Source of the DNA: Macquaria australasica
Taxonomy: Eukaryota; Chordata; Actinopteri; Centrarchiformes; Percichthyidae
Direction: 5' to 3'
NCBI GenBank assembly: GCA_005408345.1
Contig: SEMN01000322.1
Span: forward strand, 248,001-312,000
Length of the DNA: 64,000 nucleotides
Below the pieces are notes generated by a model. The model was not told where the DNA came from, searched no databases, and was given only the letters and a program-made list of their open reading frames with translations. The position numbers and the translations under genes were made by a program. Positions 23,545 to 35,765 of this stretch are shown here, one piece after another. How positions within the stretch are numbered: the stretch's first letter is position 1; each line of letters begins with the position of its first letter.

Positions 23545-23715
23545 GAAAAACACAGCCTTCTCATTCATTTGAGTGGGACCGCTGCATTTGCTCGGGTGGG
23601 CTCCGGTCCAAAAAACACAGGTTTCGTCCGGTAAAAAAGTTGAACCTGGCTCAACCTTTGCCCCGACGCAATGTGACGTCATCCAGCAAGGCGCCGTGTT
23701 GGCCAATCAAATAAG
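23545..23715. repeat. Probable fish interspersed repeat
   Basis: The region 'gtgggaccgctgca...cgacgcaatgtgacgtcatc' has a locally high CpG content and resembles dispersed fish elements I recall. It has no second copy in the window. Confidence 0.35.
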
Positions 23716-23780
23716 TGCAAGCACACATTTCTACAATTTACATCGCGATTGTCACAGTGAAAGATGAAATCAGTGTTTTG

Positions 23781-23852
23781 GTGTCTGATAAGCCTTCAAA
23801 CTCATGGATCTGTCACTCAAACTGGACTTCCTGGTCTCACCGATACCTGAAA
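23781..23852 (+). repeat. Short dispersed repeat, copy 1 of 2
   Basis: 'cttcaaactcatggatctgt' followed by 'actcaaactgga' recurs at 30190-30272 with few changes. Confidence 0.65.
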
Positions 23853-23939
23853 CAAACCGCCCCAACCAACACAGCCATTTGTGCTGTTTTAACGCACGAC
23901 TGGTTTCTACCTGAATGCCGGATGAAAGTTTAGGCCTAT

Positions 23940-25540
23940 ATGGAGCTGCTGTCTGTTTCAGTTAGGTCTCAAGTCAAATGGAGTCTTGTTAAAACAAGTC
24001 TGACATTAAGTTTTTTATAAACCAGCTGCAAGTTAAGATGCTTTCAGGTCTCCAAATGTTGACCATCAAAAAACACATTTGAACCTTTTTGTTTCAAAGC
24101 TGTGCTAATAGTGTTTTAAACAAATGTGAGACATTAGCTGTGTTTAATATTCCACTAATAATCAGAATAACAGCCCAGTCAGAATAAAAATGCCTCATGT
24201 AACCACCTCAATCAGAAGAGACTGGTCTGATCGGAAGGAAATTTCAGCTGTTTGGGAGGGGGGGGGCTTTGATAATCCATTCAATCTGAAATATTAGTGC
24301 CTAATAACCATGTGACACTAAATCCGATCGTTTGTCTCTGGTGGGAATCAATATAATAGATTCTTTCTGTGCATGTTTGCCCCACGTGGGGGAACATTAG
24401 GTGATGTGAACGAGTGTCCTGGAGGGACAGAAACATCAAAACTGCTCTGTGGCTGATAAAACGTAAAAGATTTAAGGATTGTTGAACGCCTCGATGGTCG
24501 AAAGGCTCCAAACCAGACAGGTGTTTGAAAAAAAAACTTCTTCTTCTTCTGTTATATTTCCGGCAGATTAGACGCTTCACAGCAGGTGGAGCCACTGTGC
24601 ACATGTCAAAAAAGTTCTGTTCAGATCAAATGCTTTGGGGAGGGTTAGGGAAAAACACACATCTTATCGGATCACTTTGTTTAGTGTCCAGGTAGTTGGA
24701 ATCTCTAATCAGAATGATTTCAGTTGTGTTGAAGAAATATTGTCCATGTAACCGCAGCTAATGGCCATTAAATTAATAGGTCAAAAATTAAATATTCAAT
24801 ATGCAAGGCCTGCCTGTCTTATTCTTTAATTCTTCTCAAGTCTCAAATCAAGTCAAGTCTTTCAGGTTACAGTCCGAGGCTCAAGTCTACACAGATTGTT
24901 ACGATGGCACGTTAGAAACAGACATGTTCAGTCCCTTGGAGGCTAATCTGTTTGTAAAATGTCGGCATTCTTATAAAGATCAAGAGTTCAAGAATAAGAC
25001 GAATTTCAAGTGTAAATCTTCATTACAGTCCACCAAGATAACTTATAGCTTATACAGTCCATGTAAACCCTGTTAGCGCTTTTAAACAGAAAAATAAACA
25101 AACATTTTGCTTTATTATTGACCCTTTTTAGTCTCTATCAACAGAATTTAGTTGTTAAATCATCAGCTGGAGCATCTTGTGCTGCTCGCTGTCTGTTAGA
25201 CACGTTGCATAATGTAATCAGACACAACAGCTGAGAAATGAAAGTGCAGACACTGAATCAGACATGATAAATGATGTTTGAACATTATCACAGACTTGTT
25301 TTGGAGGAGCTTGACTTGCCTTCTCAGGTTTATGTACTTCCTTTGGAGAAAGGGATTTGGGGCAGACGATGATTCAGAGGATACATTTAGGGATGAAAGA
25401 CAGAAAAGTAATTTAGTTTTTTTGTCTTTTGCTTTGTTGGGCTGAAGCACTGAAGGGCTCCAGGGAAAAGAACAACTTCATAATTGTTTTGTCTCGGACT
25501 TAAAGCTTTTCAGCGTCCTCAGACAAAAAACACAGAGAGG
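23940..25540. other. Intergenic sequence without recognised gene
   Basis: Segments 24140-24230 and 24690-24770 share 'aatcagaat' and 'catgtaac' motifs, which could be the ends of an old element. A 'caagtcaagtct' patch lies near 24840. Nothing coding is recognised. Confidence 0.45.
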
Positions 25541-25544
25541 CTGG

Positions 25545-26050
25545 GTGTTGGTACATTTACTCAAATACTGGACTTCATTTTGATGTATTTTTTTGGGGGA
25601 AATTACTTTTTCTTCCTCCATTACATTTATCTGAGCAGTAACTAGTCACTTTGCATTCAGCCTCAGCTAAGCTCGTGAAATATGGCTAAAATGATCAACT
25701 TTGTAATGAATTCTGCCTTCAGCCAGATGACAACTACCTTTAGATTATCTGAAGAGTTTTAGAGAGTTTTCTCAGCCAGTAAAGGAACATGTAAACCCTC
25801 CTTTTGTTGGGTCTTAAACATTTTATCTCCAGCTTTAGAGATTTTCATGCTTCATTATTTCATTTTCTCCAATTTTGAGGATTTGAAACTGTGACAGACA
25901 TATTTTCACAATGAGCACTTTTGATTTTGACACTAAAATACATTTTACTGCTATTATTTGCACACTTTTACCAAGTAAAAATGTCAATGCAGGACTTTTG
26001 TTTGTATTGTAGTATGATTCCACTGTGGTATTACTACATTAACTTGAGGG
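25545..26050 (+). repeat. Dispersed repeat family G, diverged copy
   Basis: The start ('gtacatttactcaaatactg') and end ('tgcaggacttttgt...gtggtattactac') match a very common fish element built of 'tacttttactt'-like words. The middle (about 25690-25905) appears replaced or highly diverged. Other copies lie at 30318, 36865 and 44700. Confidence 0.6.
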
Positions 26051-26864
26051 CAGTGGCAGATCTGTGTGATCCTTGAGGCATTAGTCTGCCTGCGTGCGGT
26101 GCACCGACACACACCGGAGGGTTGGTAATGGCTGTGCAGGATGGGCGAACATTTCCTCTCGCAGGAAGTCAAGACTCAGAAAGCCCAAAACCGCAGGGAT
26201 GCAACAAAAAGCATTTGTTCTAACATTTTTGATCACTCCTGCTACTGTGCAGAAATGGGTCATGGCTGCCAGAGACGCATCAAACACGTTGTAGTCGTCT
26301 GAGTCAGTGGAATCTCTGATGGGCCTTTTTCACCACGCTGTCAACACTGCTCTCCGATTTCAAAGCTGACAATGTTTTAGTGCTGAGGAACTAAAAAGTT
26401 TTCTTAGCCTTTCCACTTTTCTGCTCGTTTATGATGACTGATTGCGTCTCACTTCTCGCCTGGAGTCACTGTTTCTTTTATTGTTGCTCCTGTTTAGGCG
26501 AAACAAAAGGTTATTTCGGATTGAATGCCTCTCCACTGCACTTCCATCGCACGCTATGTAAAGTGATTCATCATCCGTAATCAGCCCAACAACTGAGGCG
26601 TCGTCTGTGAGCTTAAACAACTTTACAGACTCATCCTGGGATGCACAACCAACTGTGTGAGGAAAATACAACAGAAGAGGGGGAGGAGGAGGAAGCAGCC
26701 TTGAGCAGCTCCTGTGCTCAATAACCGAGTGTTTTTGAGCTTCCCTGTACACCTATTTTCTTCTCCATAAGAAGCCTAAAACCCAATTACACAAAGTCTG
26801 GCTCCGATCAAATTCAGAGTTTCTGGGGGTGCGATTGATTTGACATGGAGCTGCAGTCCAAAAA

Positions 26865-26960
26865 AAGAGAAATCACTAGCAGGATCTTGAGTCGGCCACG
26901 ATCGACCAATCCCATTTGACTGAGGAAGTGTGTGAAACAAGCAGGGCGGGTGTCAGTGTT
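26865..26960 (+). repeat. Short dispersed repeat, partner of 28238-28335
   Basis: 'agagaaatcacta', 'atcgaccaat' and 'tttgactgaggaagtgtgtg' recur in order at 28238-28335. Confidence 0.65.
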
Positions 26961-27214
26961 TTTCATGACAGTCAGTTGATGTATTTCCTTTAGAGAAAAG
27001 GATTTTTAAGGGCAGAGCGTCGCATGATCAGATGTCTTCAGAGGATAAATTAAAGAATAAAATTAAAGACAGATTTGGATTTCTTATTGGCTCAAATATA
27101 AGACAATATCGTTTTCTGGAAATTACATTTGGAAAAGTGCGGTTGTATTATATTTGAGGATTAGACATGAATGGATTCATAACATCAGATATTCTTTTTG
27201 AATGGAGAGAGTAC

Positions 27215-27711
27215 CAGTGTAACACATGGATGTTTTATAAGAACTGGATACCGGACCAAAAGATGGCGCCTATTCAGTCAAATAGGAGCTCATCTGGCGC
27301 ATACGCCCAAAAAAGTTTCTAGCTTCCAGGTTTCCTTCCGGGGTACGCGGCCCACTCAATATGCACAGCAGTGTTTCTCCTGCTCTGCCCATAGACTTTA
27401 CATTGTGATGACGTCACAGATTTTAAAATCACTTTTCTCGGCTCATGGAAAGTTTTACAAATATAAAACCTCCATGGATCAAACATTCATAATAGAAAGA
27501 GTCATAAGTGACCTTGTTTGCAGTTGGAGGCGTCCTGTCAACAGTTTTACAGACGTCTCTTTTACAATGGTGGTGTATGAGGAAAATGCTTTTTGGGCTG
27601 CAGGGGAATTTTTTTGCTGCAATACCGCGAGTGGCCACTGGGAAAAACTGGAAGCAAGGCTGAGTGGCGGCACCCTGTCCAGGTCTTATTATACATCCAT
27701 GGTGTAACACT
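27215..27711 (+). mobile_element. Non-autonomous DNA transposon with TIRs
   Basis: The left end 'agtgtaacacatggatg' and the right end 'catccatggtgtaacact' are inverted copies, and similarity continues for about 35 bases ('...ataagaactgga' against the complement of 'tccaggtcttat'). The interior ('tagactttacattgtgatga', 'ttttacagacgtc') matches a common fish element from recall. The 169-codon open frame covering it is the element itself, not a gene. No clean target duplication was found. Confidence 0.75.
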
Positions 27712-28001
27712 ACAGAGAGTGTTGCCTTATGTCTTGTCTGTAGCCCCAGTGTTGCTAGGCTAAGTGTTTTAGTGTGTCTTTTAGAGTTAGTTTAGATGAA
27801 GTTCAGTTTAACCTCCAGTAGTTTCCGACAGCTTGTGTAACATGTTTTGCCGCCACAGAGGAAATAAATTCCTGATGAGTAAACACAATGTGGACGTGTC
27901 CCCCAACATTTTTACTACAAAAAAACAAACAACAACAACAAACAGACTGGGGACCAAATCATCATTTAGGCAAACAAAAATGATCTGATAAGAAAAATGT
28001 C

Positions 28002-28025
28002 GAGAGAGAGAGAGAGAGAGAGAGG
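28002..28025 (+). repeat. (GA)n microsatellite
   Basis: Twelve GA units are read directly. Confidence 0.95.
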
Positions 28026-28237
28026 ATGTAGCTGATAGGCAAACTGCACAAATATGGGATTCACGTTCTGTTCTAATGGAAGTATTTCATGTTTCTCCTT
28101 CAGGAAAGGCTTCAAGGATGAAGACAAAATGTTGTGCATCTTCAAAAAGTCTTTTTCGCAGAAACAGGTGTTCGAAATCAACCATCTTATAATCAGGGTC
28201 GTCTTATATTCGAGTAAATATGGTTTGTATTCCTGAG

Positions 28238-28335
28238 GTGCAGAGAAATCACTAAAGGATATTGATTTGGCCATGATCGATCAATGCTATTTGACTGAGG
28301 AAGTGTCTGAAACAAGCGGGGTTTTAGTGACTATC
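28238..28335 (+). repeat. Short dispersed repeat, partner of 26865-26960
   Basis: It shares 'agagaaatcacta', 'tttgactgaggaagtgt' and 'tgaaacaagc' with the copy 1.4 kb upstream, in the same orientation. Confidence 0.65.
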
Positions 28336-28636
28336 TGTGAATTGACAAGCATGAAATAGATTGAGACAAAACATTTTAACCCTTGTGTTTTCATTGTTTG
28401 AGATCCCACTGTCCCCTTACTGCTGTATGTGTGAAAAAAAAGTATAGAGAAGTATTGTAGAGAAGTATTGAAGTGTTATTTGATGAAGACAAAATATGGG
28501 AATTACCATAAAATAAGGAATCATCTCTTGTTTGATACGTTATATGGGCTATGCATGAACAAATACTTTTCATTTTGTTTGCCAAAAAGTCACTTAAAGA
28601 CAAAGAATGTGCAGTATGTTATCCTACAGGGTGATA

Positions 28637-28658
28637 TTATTATTATTATTATTATTAT
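28637..28658 (+). repeat. (ATT)n microsatellite
   Basis: Seven ATT units are read directly. Confidence 0.95.
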
Positions 28659-28794
28659 GTCTGGAGTGAATTAGACCCCAGAGACGTCAATAGACTTATT
28701 TAGGATTTGGGAGAAGTAGTGCTGAGTAAAATAAACTGTCAACACCAATCAAACATACAGAGCATCATTCAATTGTATTGAATTTAACCATGTT

Positions 28795-28990
28795 ATTATA
28801 ATCACATGGTTATTTGAACCCAAACCATGATCTTTTCCTAAACCTGACCAAACTGCGACCATTTCACAGCGTTAACCACGTGTTGTTGTTGTTACCATGA
28901 CAATAAAGGTCAGATACGCCTATATATGTCGTTTTGGGAGTCACTGACAAACGACCTATTCTGTCTTTTAGGTTGGAGGACTTCGAAATC
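28795..28990 (+). repeat. Dispersed repeat family C, copy 1
   Basis: 'ccaaaccatgatcttttcct', 'gttaccatgac', 'gttttgggag' and 'aggttggaggactt' recur in order at 38155-38352. Compared with that copy it has a deletion after 'cctgacc'. Confidence 0.8.
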
Positions 28991-29279
28991 ACATTTATAA
29001 GCAATTCTCATAAAACTAGTTAAAGCCATGAAGTATCAAGCTGTTTAAGAGGATCTGAGCTCTTTTATTTTTTAAATAAAAAAGACAGCAACACTTAACA
29101 TTCCAGATGTTATTGCGAAAGCTTAAACTCTCACATTGTACCCGTGAAACTGATGCTTTATTGTTTCTGCCGGCGTCTCACAGCTGTGAAACGAAGATCT
29201 CACAGATTGTCACACCATGAAATAAAGTTTTTAAAAAAAAGTGTTTTAATCATAGTTCAGTGGTGAAATGCTGATGCAC

Positions 29280-29440
29280 TTCCTGGCTGCGGTTGCTGAG
29301 CCTCTGCCAGCGCCGTCAGCCCAGGTGGCGATCTGTCCGGCCAGCAGCAGCAGCAGCAGCAGCAGAGTGATTACGGTTCAGGAGCTGAGTGGATGAACTG
29401 GCCAGAGCTGAGAGCTGAGAGCTGCACGCCGGCTCAGTGA
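29280..29440 (+). other. GC-rich patch with (CAG)n
   Basis: This isolated GC-rich patch contains about seven CAG units at 29345-29366 and two copies of 'gagctgagagctgaga'-like sequence. No other copy was found in the window. The frame through CAG has no recognisable protein. It could be a regulatory element. Confidence 0.4.
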
Positions 29441-30189
29441 TCAGTCTGAAAGGTTTCACCTGATGTGACATTAATGTGCTCATTGTCAATCTCTTAAATG
29501 ACTTTACTTCCGAGTACTTTATAATACGGTCTTAAGAAACAGTCTCTGCTTTAGTCATGCAGTCAAAGTCTCTTGGTTGCAGTTGTGGCTCTAAAGTGCT
29601 GGCAGTGATTTTCTTGTCACAAACACTGCGCTGCTTTCTGTCGCCGTCAGTTTTACTAAAATGCAGCCACAACTGTTTCTGCCACATTGAGAACTTAGTT
29701 CGTGCAAACTGACAGATGAAGTAGCTCTGAAACGTGCACACTTTTATTTTAACAGCTTCCTGTTAAAAATTTTAAAGATTTTTTTCTCTTTAAAAACCTG
29801 GATCTTCGTTTGGTAGTTTTATAGTTATGATGACATTTTCCTCACCAGTTTTGTTGCTGAGATTTGGGGAATGCAGCACCGCTGTTAGTCACAGATTTAC
29901 AACAATACAGTCAGTAGCACAAGAAAGATCTAGGCTGTAAAAATACATAATTTAAGTAGTTTCCTTGATCATTTTTAGGTTTTACAGCACAAATTTGTGA
30001 TTGAATGACAGACAAGAATGTCTTCACGTTTTCATCCGGCAACACACTGCGTTCACCAGTCAAATATGTGCATAAGTGCATCCTGATAAATGTCTTTTTA
30101 ACATGAGTGTGGTAACTCGTTGAGACAGAAGATAAAACAATTTTTACTGTGATTTTACTGTGACTTTCAAGAGTTGTAAAATACTTTCT

Positions 30190-30272
30190 TATAGCATTAT
30201 AAAGTGTCTGATTAGTCTTCAAACTCATGGATCTGTTACTCAAACTGGATTTCTTCTTCTCATCAGTAACTG
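30190..30272 (+). repeat. Short dispersed repeat, copy 2 of 2
   Basis: It matches 23781-23852: 'cttcaaactcatggatctgt' then 'actcaaactgga'. Confidence 0.65.
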
Positions 30273-30317
30273 AGGTTTACACAAATGCACCACCTTGTGT
30301 TTTATTTTTAACTCAGA

Positions 30318-30605
30318 GCTGTGGTGGAAAGTACATTTACTTAACTCTAATTGTGAGGTAGTTGTACTTTACTTGAGTATTTCCATTTTCTGCTACTTTA
30401 TACTTCTACTTCACTGCAATTTAGAGGGAAATATTGTATTTTGTATGTGTAAAATATATATAAAGTAGTTAAAAATAGCTCCATATTGACCAGCTACAAC
30501 ATTAATTTGCAGCTTTTTCCATTTACATATCACTGATAATACTTCTGTACTTTTACTAAAGTAAAAGTAGTTTCAAGTGCAGGAACTGAGTGTTTTATAA
30601 CGTTG
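30318..30605 (+). repeat. Dispersed repeat family G, clear copy
   Basis: 'tggtggaaagtacatttact', 'gtactttacttgagtatttc' and 'gctactttatacttctactt' are diagnostic of a very abundant fish element (recall). It ends near 'taaaagtagtttcaagtgca'. Confidence 0.8.
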
Positions 30606-30990
30606 CATTGCTACTTTGTCTGAGAGAGTAAGTAATTCTTCGTCTTCATCTTCACAAGTTCATCGTCCACGTCTGCTGGTAATTAATTTGAGTAGTTGAC
30701 AGTTAGACTTAAGCATCAGTCCAAGGTCAAGTGTCCATCTCAAGAGTTTTCCTTTTGTGCTTTCACTGCTCTTCGTCGTTTGTCTCCTTTACCCTCCAGT
30801 TTCAGACTTTTCCTCTCTGTCTGTTCGTCTATGTCACATATAAAAATTATACTTTATACTTGACTCACTGGCCAGCTAACACACAACGTTTAGACAGACT
30901 TTTTTGCCCTCAACTCAGCTTTGTGTCAAATGACCCTATGTGTAATAAAACCTCAATCTTAACCTATGAAACATGGTAAATTTGATCTGC

Positions 30991-31008
30991 ATATATATAT
31001 ATATATAT
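30991..31008. repeat. (AT)n microsatellite
   Basis: A short pure AT array; a longer one lies at 32372-32397. Confidence 0.9.
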
Positions 31009-31524
31009 GTATTTTGTAAATATATGTATGTATTTTGTAAATAATATTCATTTTGCAATATTTCTTTTCAGCCTTATAAATCACTTAATGGTCCGCAGGT
31101 TTAACGGACATTAAAGCGCTACGCAAAACCTTCTCTGTATATATAGAATATTTATACAGGACACACACACACAAACACACAGATCCACACAGAGGCTATT
31201 TTGGCAGACAGCCGCTCTTAAACCCGTAATCCATAGTGATTGAACTGTGACATCCGAGCTAAAGCTTTACAGATGACAGTGCTGAGCTCGGCCTCTCATT
31301 TAACTGCTGTTCATTCATCAGCTTTTCCCCTTCAGACAACCACAACTAAAACAAAAAAAAAAGATTGGGACGTGATTTAAGACTTGCAGTTCTGTAAAAA
31401 AAATAAAAAAAATAATTGAGACTAGATCTTGGATAGTCAGGAATAGATTTGTGGATGCAGATAGTGCTCCCCAGAAACACCAGCAAGTGTGACATCTGTG
31501 CCGCTCCGCGATGTTAATGATGAC

Positions 31525-31605
31525 TTATAAAATGGATACTCCTTGTCCTCGGCTCTGATTGGCTGAGCTGAAGCCATTGTTAAACACCCAATAAACGCAC
31601 ACCTG
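31525..31605 (+). repeat. Short repeat family H, plus copy
   Basis: 'cctcggctctgattggctga' recurs inverted as 'cagccaatcagagccgagag' at about 34652-34671, with related flanks. Confidence 0.6.
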
Positions 31606-32371
31606 TGACCGCATAAATGTTAATTTAAATGTTACTGAACTGCTTGATGGAAGGTTGCACTTATTACAGAGGGATAAGAAGAAGAAAAAAAGAGAGTTTC
31701 ATTCATGGAGCATTTCTGTGTTACAGCCTGTTTTGTTGAAGGAATAAAAAGAAACCGGCATGGTGTCAGGCTTCACATCTCCAGCTCAGCCTCTCGAGCT
31801 TTCACCGCCTCAAGCACCATCACACTAACAGTGAAAAGAGGGACTGTGGATGTATTAACAGCAGGGTCGGTATAAAGATATTTTGTTTTTTACGGTTCCT
31901 GCATTTTGTTGCTTTGCTAAAATGAGTGTGATCTGGTTGTCAGGAGCTCAAACAATCAATACAAAGTCGGTCTTCTTTCCAGTGTCTGTGGTGCAGCGCT
32001 GCAAAGTGTCAGCTGTTGACATCACTGATTAGAGGCTTCGCTCTCTGGACTCTTGGCTGTTGGGGGGGGGGGCTTGCGCACCACCTCCTCCTCAATTACA
32101 TCAAAACACAGAGCCGAGGAGCAGAGCAGGAGGGAGATGAAGAGGGGTGGGGTGGTGAAGAAAAAAGGGAGCGAGGAGACCGGAGGAGCAGAAAATTAAA
32201 GAATAAGCCACGAGAGGCACAGTGATTTCAGAAGAAAAGTTTTTGTCTTTTTAAAATCCTGTTAGCTGATTTAACATCAGAGTAAAGCACGCTGTCATGT
32301 GGCTTATTGCTTCTTTTATTGCTTTAACATCAGTGTAATAAAAAGCACTGCAGTGTTATAAATTATAAAGT

Positions 32372-32397
32372 GTATATATATATATATATATATATAT
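32372..32397. repeat. (AT)n microsatellite
   Basis: A 26-base AT array; translations through it are artefacts. Confidence 0.9.
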
Positions 32398-32918
32398 GAA
32401 AATGTCAGCTTTGCTATTTGCAACATATATGCAATATAACAGCAGTGATAGACACAGGTGAGGAGCCGCAGCATGGTGTGGAAGTACTGAATGCATGAAA
32501 AATGAGAGAAATATGTTTCCCCCCGACATGAAAAGCGCACATGGAGCAGACAGCAGTGCATACAGTCAGAGGCCTGACAGTGAAATTACAAAGTGCAAAG
32601 TCAGAGTGTGGAGGCTGAGCTGCTGGATCAAAGTGTGTATTTACCTTCGACTCCAGTGACCTGACTTAAATCCCAACGCATGCCAAGAAGGTTCCCACTG
32701 TCAGGGAAGTTCTCACTTTAAATCAAAGGTTAAACTCCATCAAGCCGGGCTCTTCCTCCTCCTCCTCAGCCAAGGATTTAGCTGTCTAACTTTAATGACA
32801 ATGTTTGACTTAATCAATAAGCATCAGCTAAACTTGTGTTGTTGCAAACACATGAAAACAGTGTGTCTAGTTCATATTATCCCTTTTGAGAAGAAGGAAT
32901 TTAATGGTCATATGATTT

Positions 32919-33235
32919 TAGAGCTAAATAATTAGTCAAAAATTGATTAGATGATCGACAGATAATTAATTGGCAGCTATTTTGATAAATGATTAATCAT
33001 GTTAGTAATTTTTCAAGGAAAACGCCAAACAGTCACTGGTTTCAGCCTTTCCAATGTGAGGATTTGCTGCTTTTATTATGTTGTATCATTGTTAATTGAA
33101 TATCTTTGGGTTTGCACTGTTGGTCGGACAAAACAAGCAATTTGAAGACATCACCTTGGGTTTTGGGAAATTGTGATGAGCATGTAGGTTAGTATTTTCT
33201 GAGACTGAAATGAAAATGATGTAAGTTGCAGCCCT
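32919..33235 (+). repeat. Dispersed repeat family A, plus copy
   Basis: It runs from 'ttagagctaaataattagtc' to 'aagttgcagccct' with the shared core 'gtgaggatttgctgctttta' and 'ggtcggacaaaacaagcaat'. The ends are inverted relatives of each other. Confidence 0.8.
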
Positions 33236-33239
33236 GCAT

Positions 33240-34640
33240 GAACCCTAAACCATGGGAAGTCAGAATGACCTGCGATAACAATCATGGTGGAACATACAGA
33301 GAGAAGAACAGAGCACCAGTGTGGCCGAAAGATTATCCAAAGAAAGAGACGTTACAGGATTGGCTGCACTGACAGATGATCTCTGAGAACGGAGAGAATG
33401 GATGGAAATTTTAACATCTACAAGTCCATGAACAGCTACTAAATGGACCTTATGCTGAGATTATGTTGTAAAACAGAGCTAAAGGTGTTATTGTTGTCTC
33501 TGTTACTTGTTCGACATCATTACATGAACACTGTTTTAATTACAGTGGCTGGTTGGTGGCATAAAGGAAGGAAACAAATGCACAGGACCTGGTTAAAAGA
33601 AGCATATTTGATATTATTTGTCATTAAGCATTTTGTTTCAGTCTTAAAATCTTATTTTCATGCCAGAAAAATCTACTAGTGGGGTGAGAAATAAGGGAAA
33701 CTGCACTGGGAACAAACAAGTGATATCTGCTCACCTCACAGACAGACTTTTTAATTATTTTCTTCAAAGAATAAGGCTTTGTGATATTTTATATTTTTCT
33801 TATTGTCAATAAATGCCATGAAAAGACCTTAACCAAAAATGAATTGATCCTACTAACAAATATTGTGTGCACTGGGTGACATGTTGCTTCATCACCATGA
33901 ACACACACACTGGAGTTTATCTGGACTCAAACACACACACACACACACACACACTGTCCTGCTGCCCCAGATACTCACTAGAGCACCAAATGTAGATTAA
34001 TCCGCCGCTGAAAATAGTCCACAATAAATGCACTATTTCCTCCAGTTTGAGTAACAACTGCTAAAAACTACATTGACCAGCTGTTAAATTAGTCTTTTTT
34101 TTTAATAAGACTATATATTTGTGAGTTGAAGATTTACATCTTCAGAAGGAACCAATGAGCCTTGGGTTAGAAAAGTCATGAAGTATTTTAGAAATGGACT
34201 AACACATTGTTGGCTTTGGTTTTGGTCATCCTTAAAAAAGTAATACCTATTAAAGGCTCAATATGAGACTTAATTAATGTGTTTTCTGTTTTCTTTTTTA
34301 AATAATTGTTACAGCTTAGTTTAAACACTTTAAATAATAAACCAGTCAGATTGTAGACCAGAAAAAGGCCTTTACAGAGATTCTACTGTTGTAAGAAACA
34401 AAATTAAATTTGCTCTTTAAAAGACGGTTTTAGCTCCGAATGTTAGTAATGTTTTCACTAGGTAACTATTTGGTGCATGTAAGCCTCAGATTATTTTTAA
34501 GAGAACTTGTCTTTTCTATCAATGACAGCGCTTCTAAATCCAAGTCTGGACTGCTGTGTTTATTTCTGGTTACAACCAACCTCATGGTGAAGTCTGGCAG
34601 GAAGGGGAAAAAAGATTAATCTGGTGCTTTGCAGCAGCTT
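33240..34640. other. Intergenic AT-rich sequence
   Basis: A 25-base CA array lies at 33930-33954. No domain-bearing open frame or repeated block was recognised. Confidence 0.45.
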
Positions 34641-34700
34641 CTAATACGATTCAGCCAATCAGAGCCGAGAGCCGCAACTAACCATTATATCAGAGAGACT
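34640..34700 (-). repeat. Short repeat family H, minus copy
   Basis: This is the inverted partner of 31525-31605, containing 'cagccaatcagagccgagag'. Confidence 0.55.
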
Positions 34701-34719
34701 TAATGGGACACGGAAGATG

Positions 34720-34915
34720 GAAGTACAGCGTACTACGAGGCATGACGAGGAGCAGTCATTACATCAAGAAGAGGAGGAGGAGGAGAGCGGTGTGACAAGG
34801 AGAAGAAGGAGCTGCAGGAAGAAGAAAATGGCAAAGATGGAAGGAGGAAACAGAAAGAGGAGGAGGAGGAGGAGATGGAGCATGAGATGTTCTGCTGTCT
34901 CCACCAGCAGATGCT
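34720..34915 (+). repeat. GA/GGA-rich purine tract
   Basis: Repeated 'gaggagga' and 'agaagaagga' words over about 190 bases. Translated frames are Arg/Glu-rich and low complexity. Confidence 0.75.
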
Positions 34916-34976
34916 GAGGGGTCCAACAGCACACACAGCAAAACTCTCCCAGTCCACTGCCAGATAAATAGCTCTA

Positions 34977-35152
34977 CACACACACACACACACACCCTCA
35001 AAACTAAATAAATAGCTTTATACTCAGCAACAGCCAAAGTGGGTCAGACATCAAAGTAGCCACTCGAAAAGCTGCTGGAGCTGTCGACACACACACACAC
35101 ACACACACAGGCACGCACACACTTGCTTACTCCAAATTTCTACTTGAACTGT

Positions 35153-35186
<34 letters not shown>

Positions 35187-35256
35187 TTGGAGACAAACAC
35201 TTGTGCTTACTCCAAATTGCCACACTCTTCTCCTCTCTTTCCTCCTTTCTCTTCTC

Positions 35257-35291
<35 letters not shown>

Positions 35292-35399
35292 CCTCTTGCG
35301 TCTTGTAAATTGCAGCGAGCGGGTGCCATGGCTGACCAAATAACAGCAATCAGGAAGTCTGAGTGCTGAGGGACAAAGGCTGCCGGCCACTTTAGATAG

Positions 35400-35432
<33 letters not shown>
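34977..35432. repeat. Cluster of five (CA)n arrays
   Basis: CA arrays at about 34977-34995, 35087-35109, 35157-35184, 35261-35290 and 35402-35432. A 'gcttactccaaatt' spacer is repeated around the third array, suggesting local duplication. Confidence 0.85.
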
Positions 35433-35437
<5 letters not shown>

Positions 35438-35574
35438 TCAGCTGCAAGGATAGTGTCCATTTTCAGAAAATGGACTAATAGGAGGTCAAATGATGGGAGG
35501 TACAGTATCAAGCTCTAATACTCTTAAAACTTAAAATATTTCTTATATATATCAACCTTAAATCTAATAAATTG

Positions 35575-35765
35575 TATAAGTTAAGTTGTTCTTTATTGAT
35601 CCCCGGGGGGGAATTAATTCTCTGCATCCTAAGTATTAGGAGCAGTGGGGACCAACTCCAGGTCTAAGCCAGTAGGTCAGGAGAATTAACCTAACATACA
35701 TGTTTTTGATGGCGGGTAAACCGGAGCACCCGGAGGAAGCCCATGCAAACACAGACCATGCCCAC
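35575..35765. repeat. Retroelement tail-like repeat
   Basis: 'ttctttattgatccccgggg' and 'taaaccggagcacccggagg' are phrases I recall from abundant fish retroelement 3' regions. No coding part remains. Confidence 0.5.

Noticed and set aside
24140..24770. Possible inverted ends of an old transposon
   Set aside because: The 'aatcagaat' and 'catgtaac' words at both ends are suggestive, but the arms are too short and diverged to support a boundary call.
27198..27707. 169-codon open frame as a protein gene
   Set aside because: It spans a transposon with terminal inverted repeats, and no protein domain is recognised.
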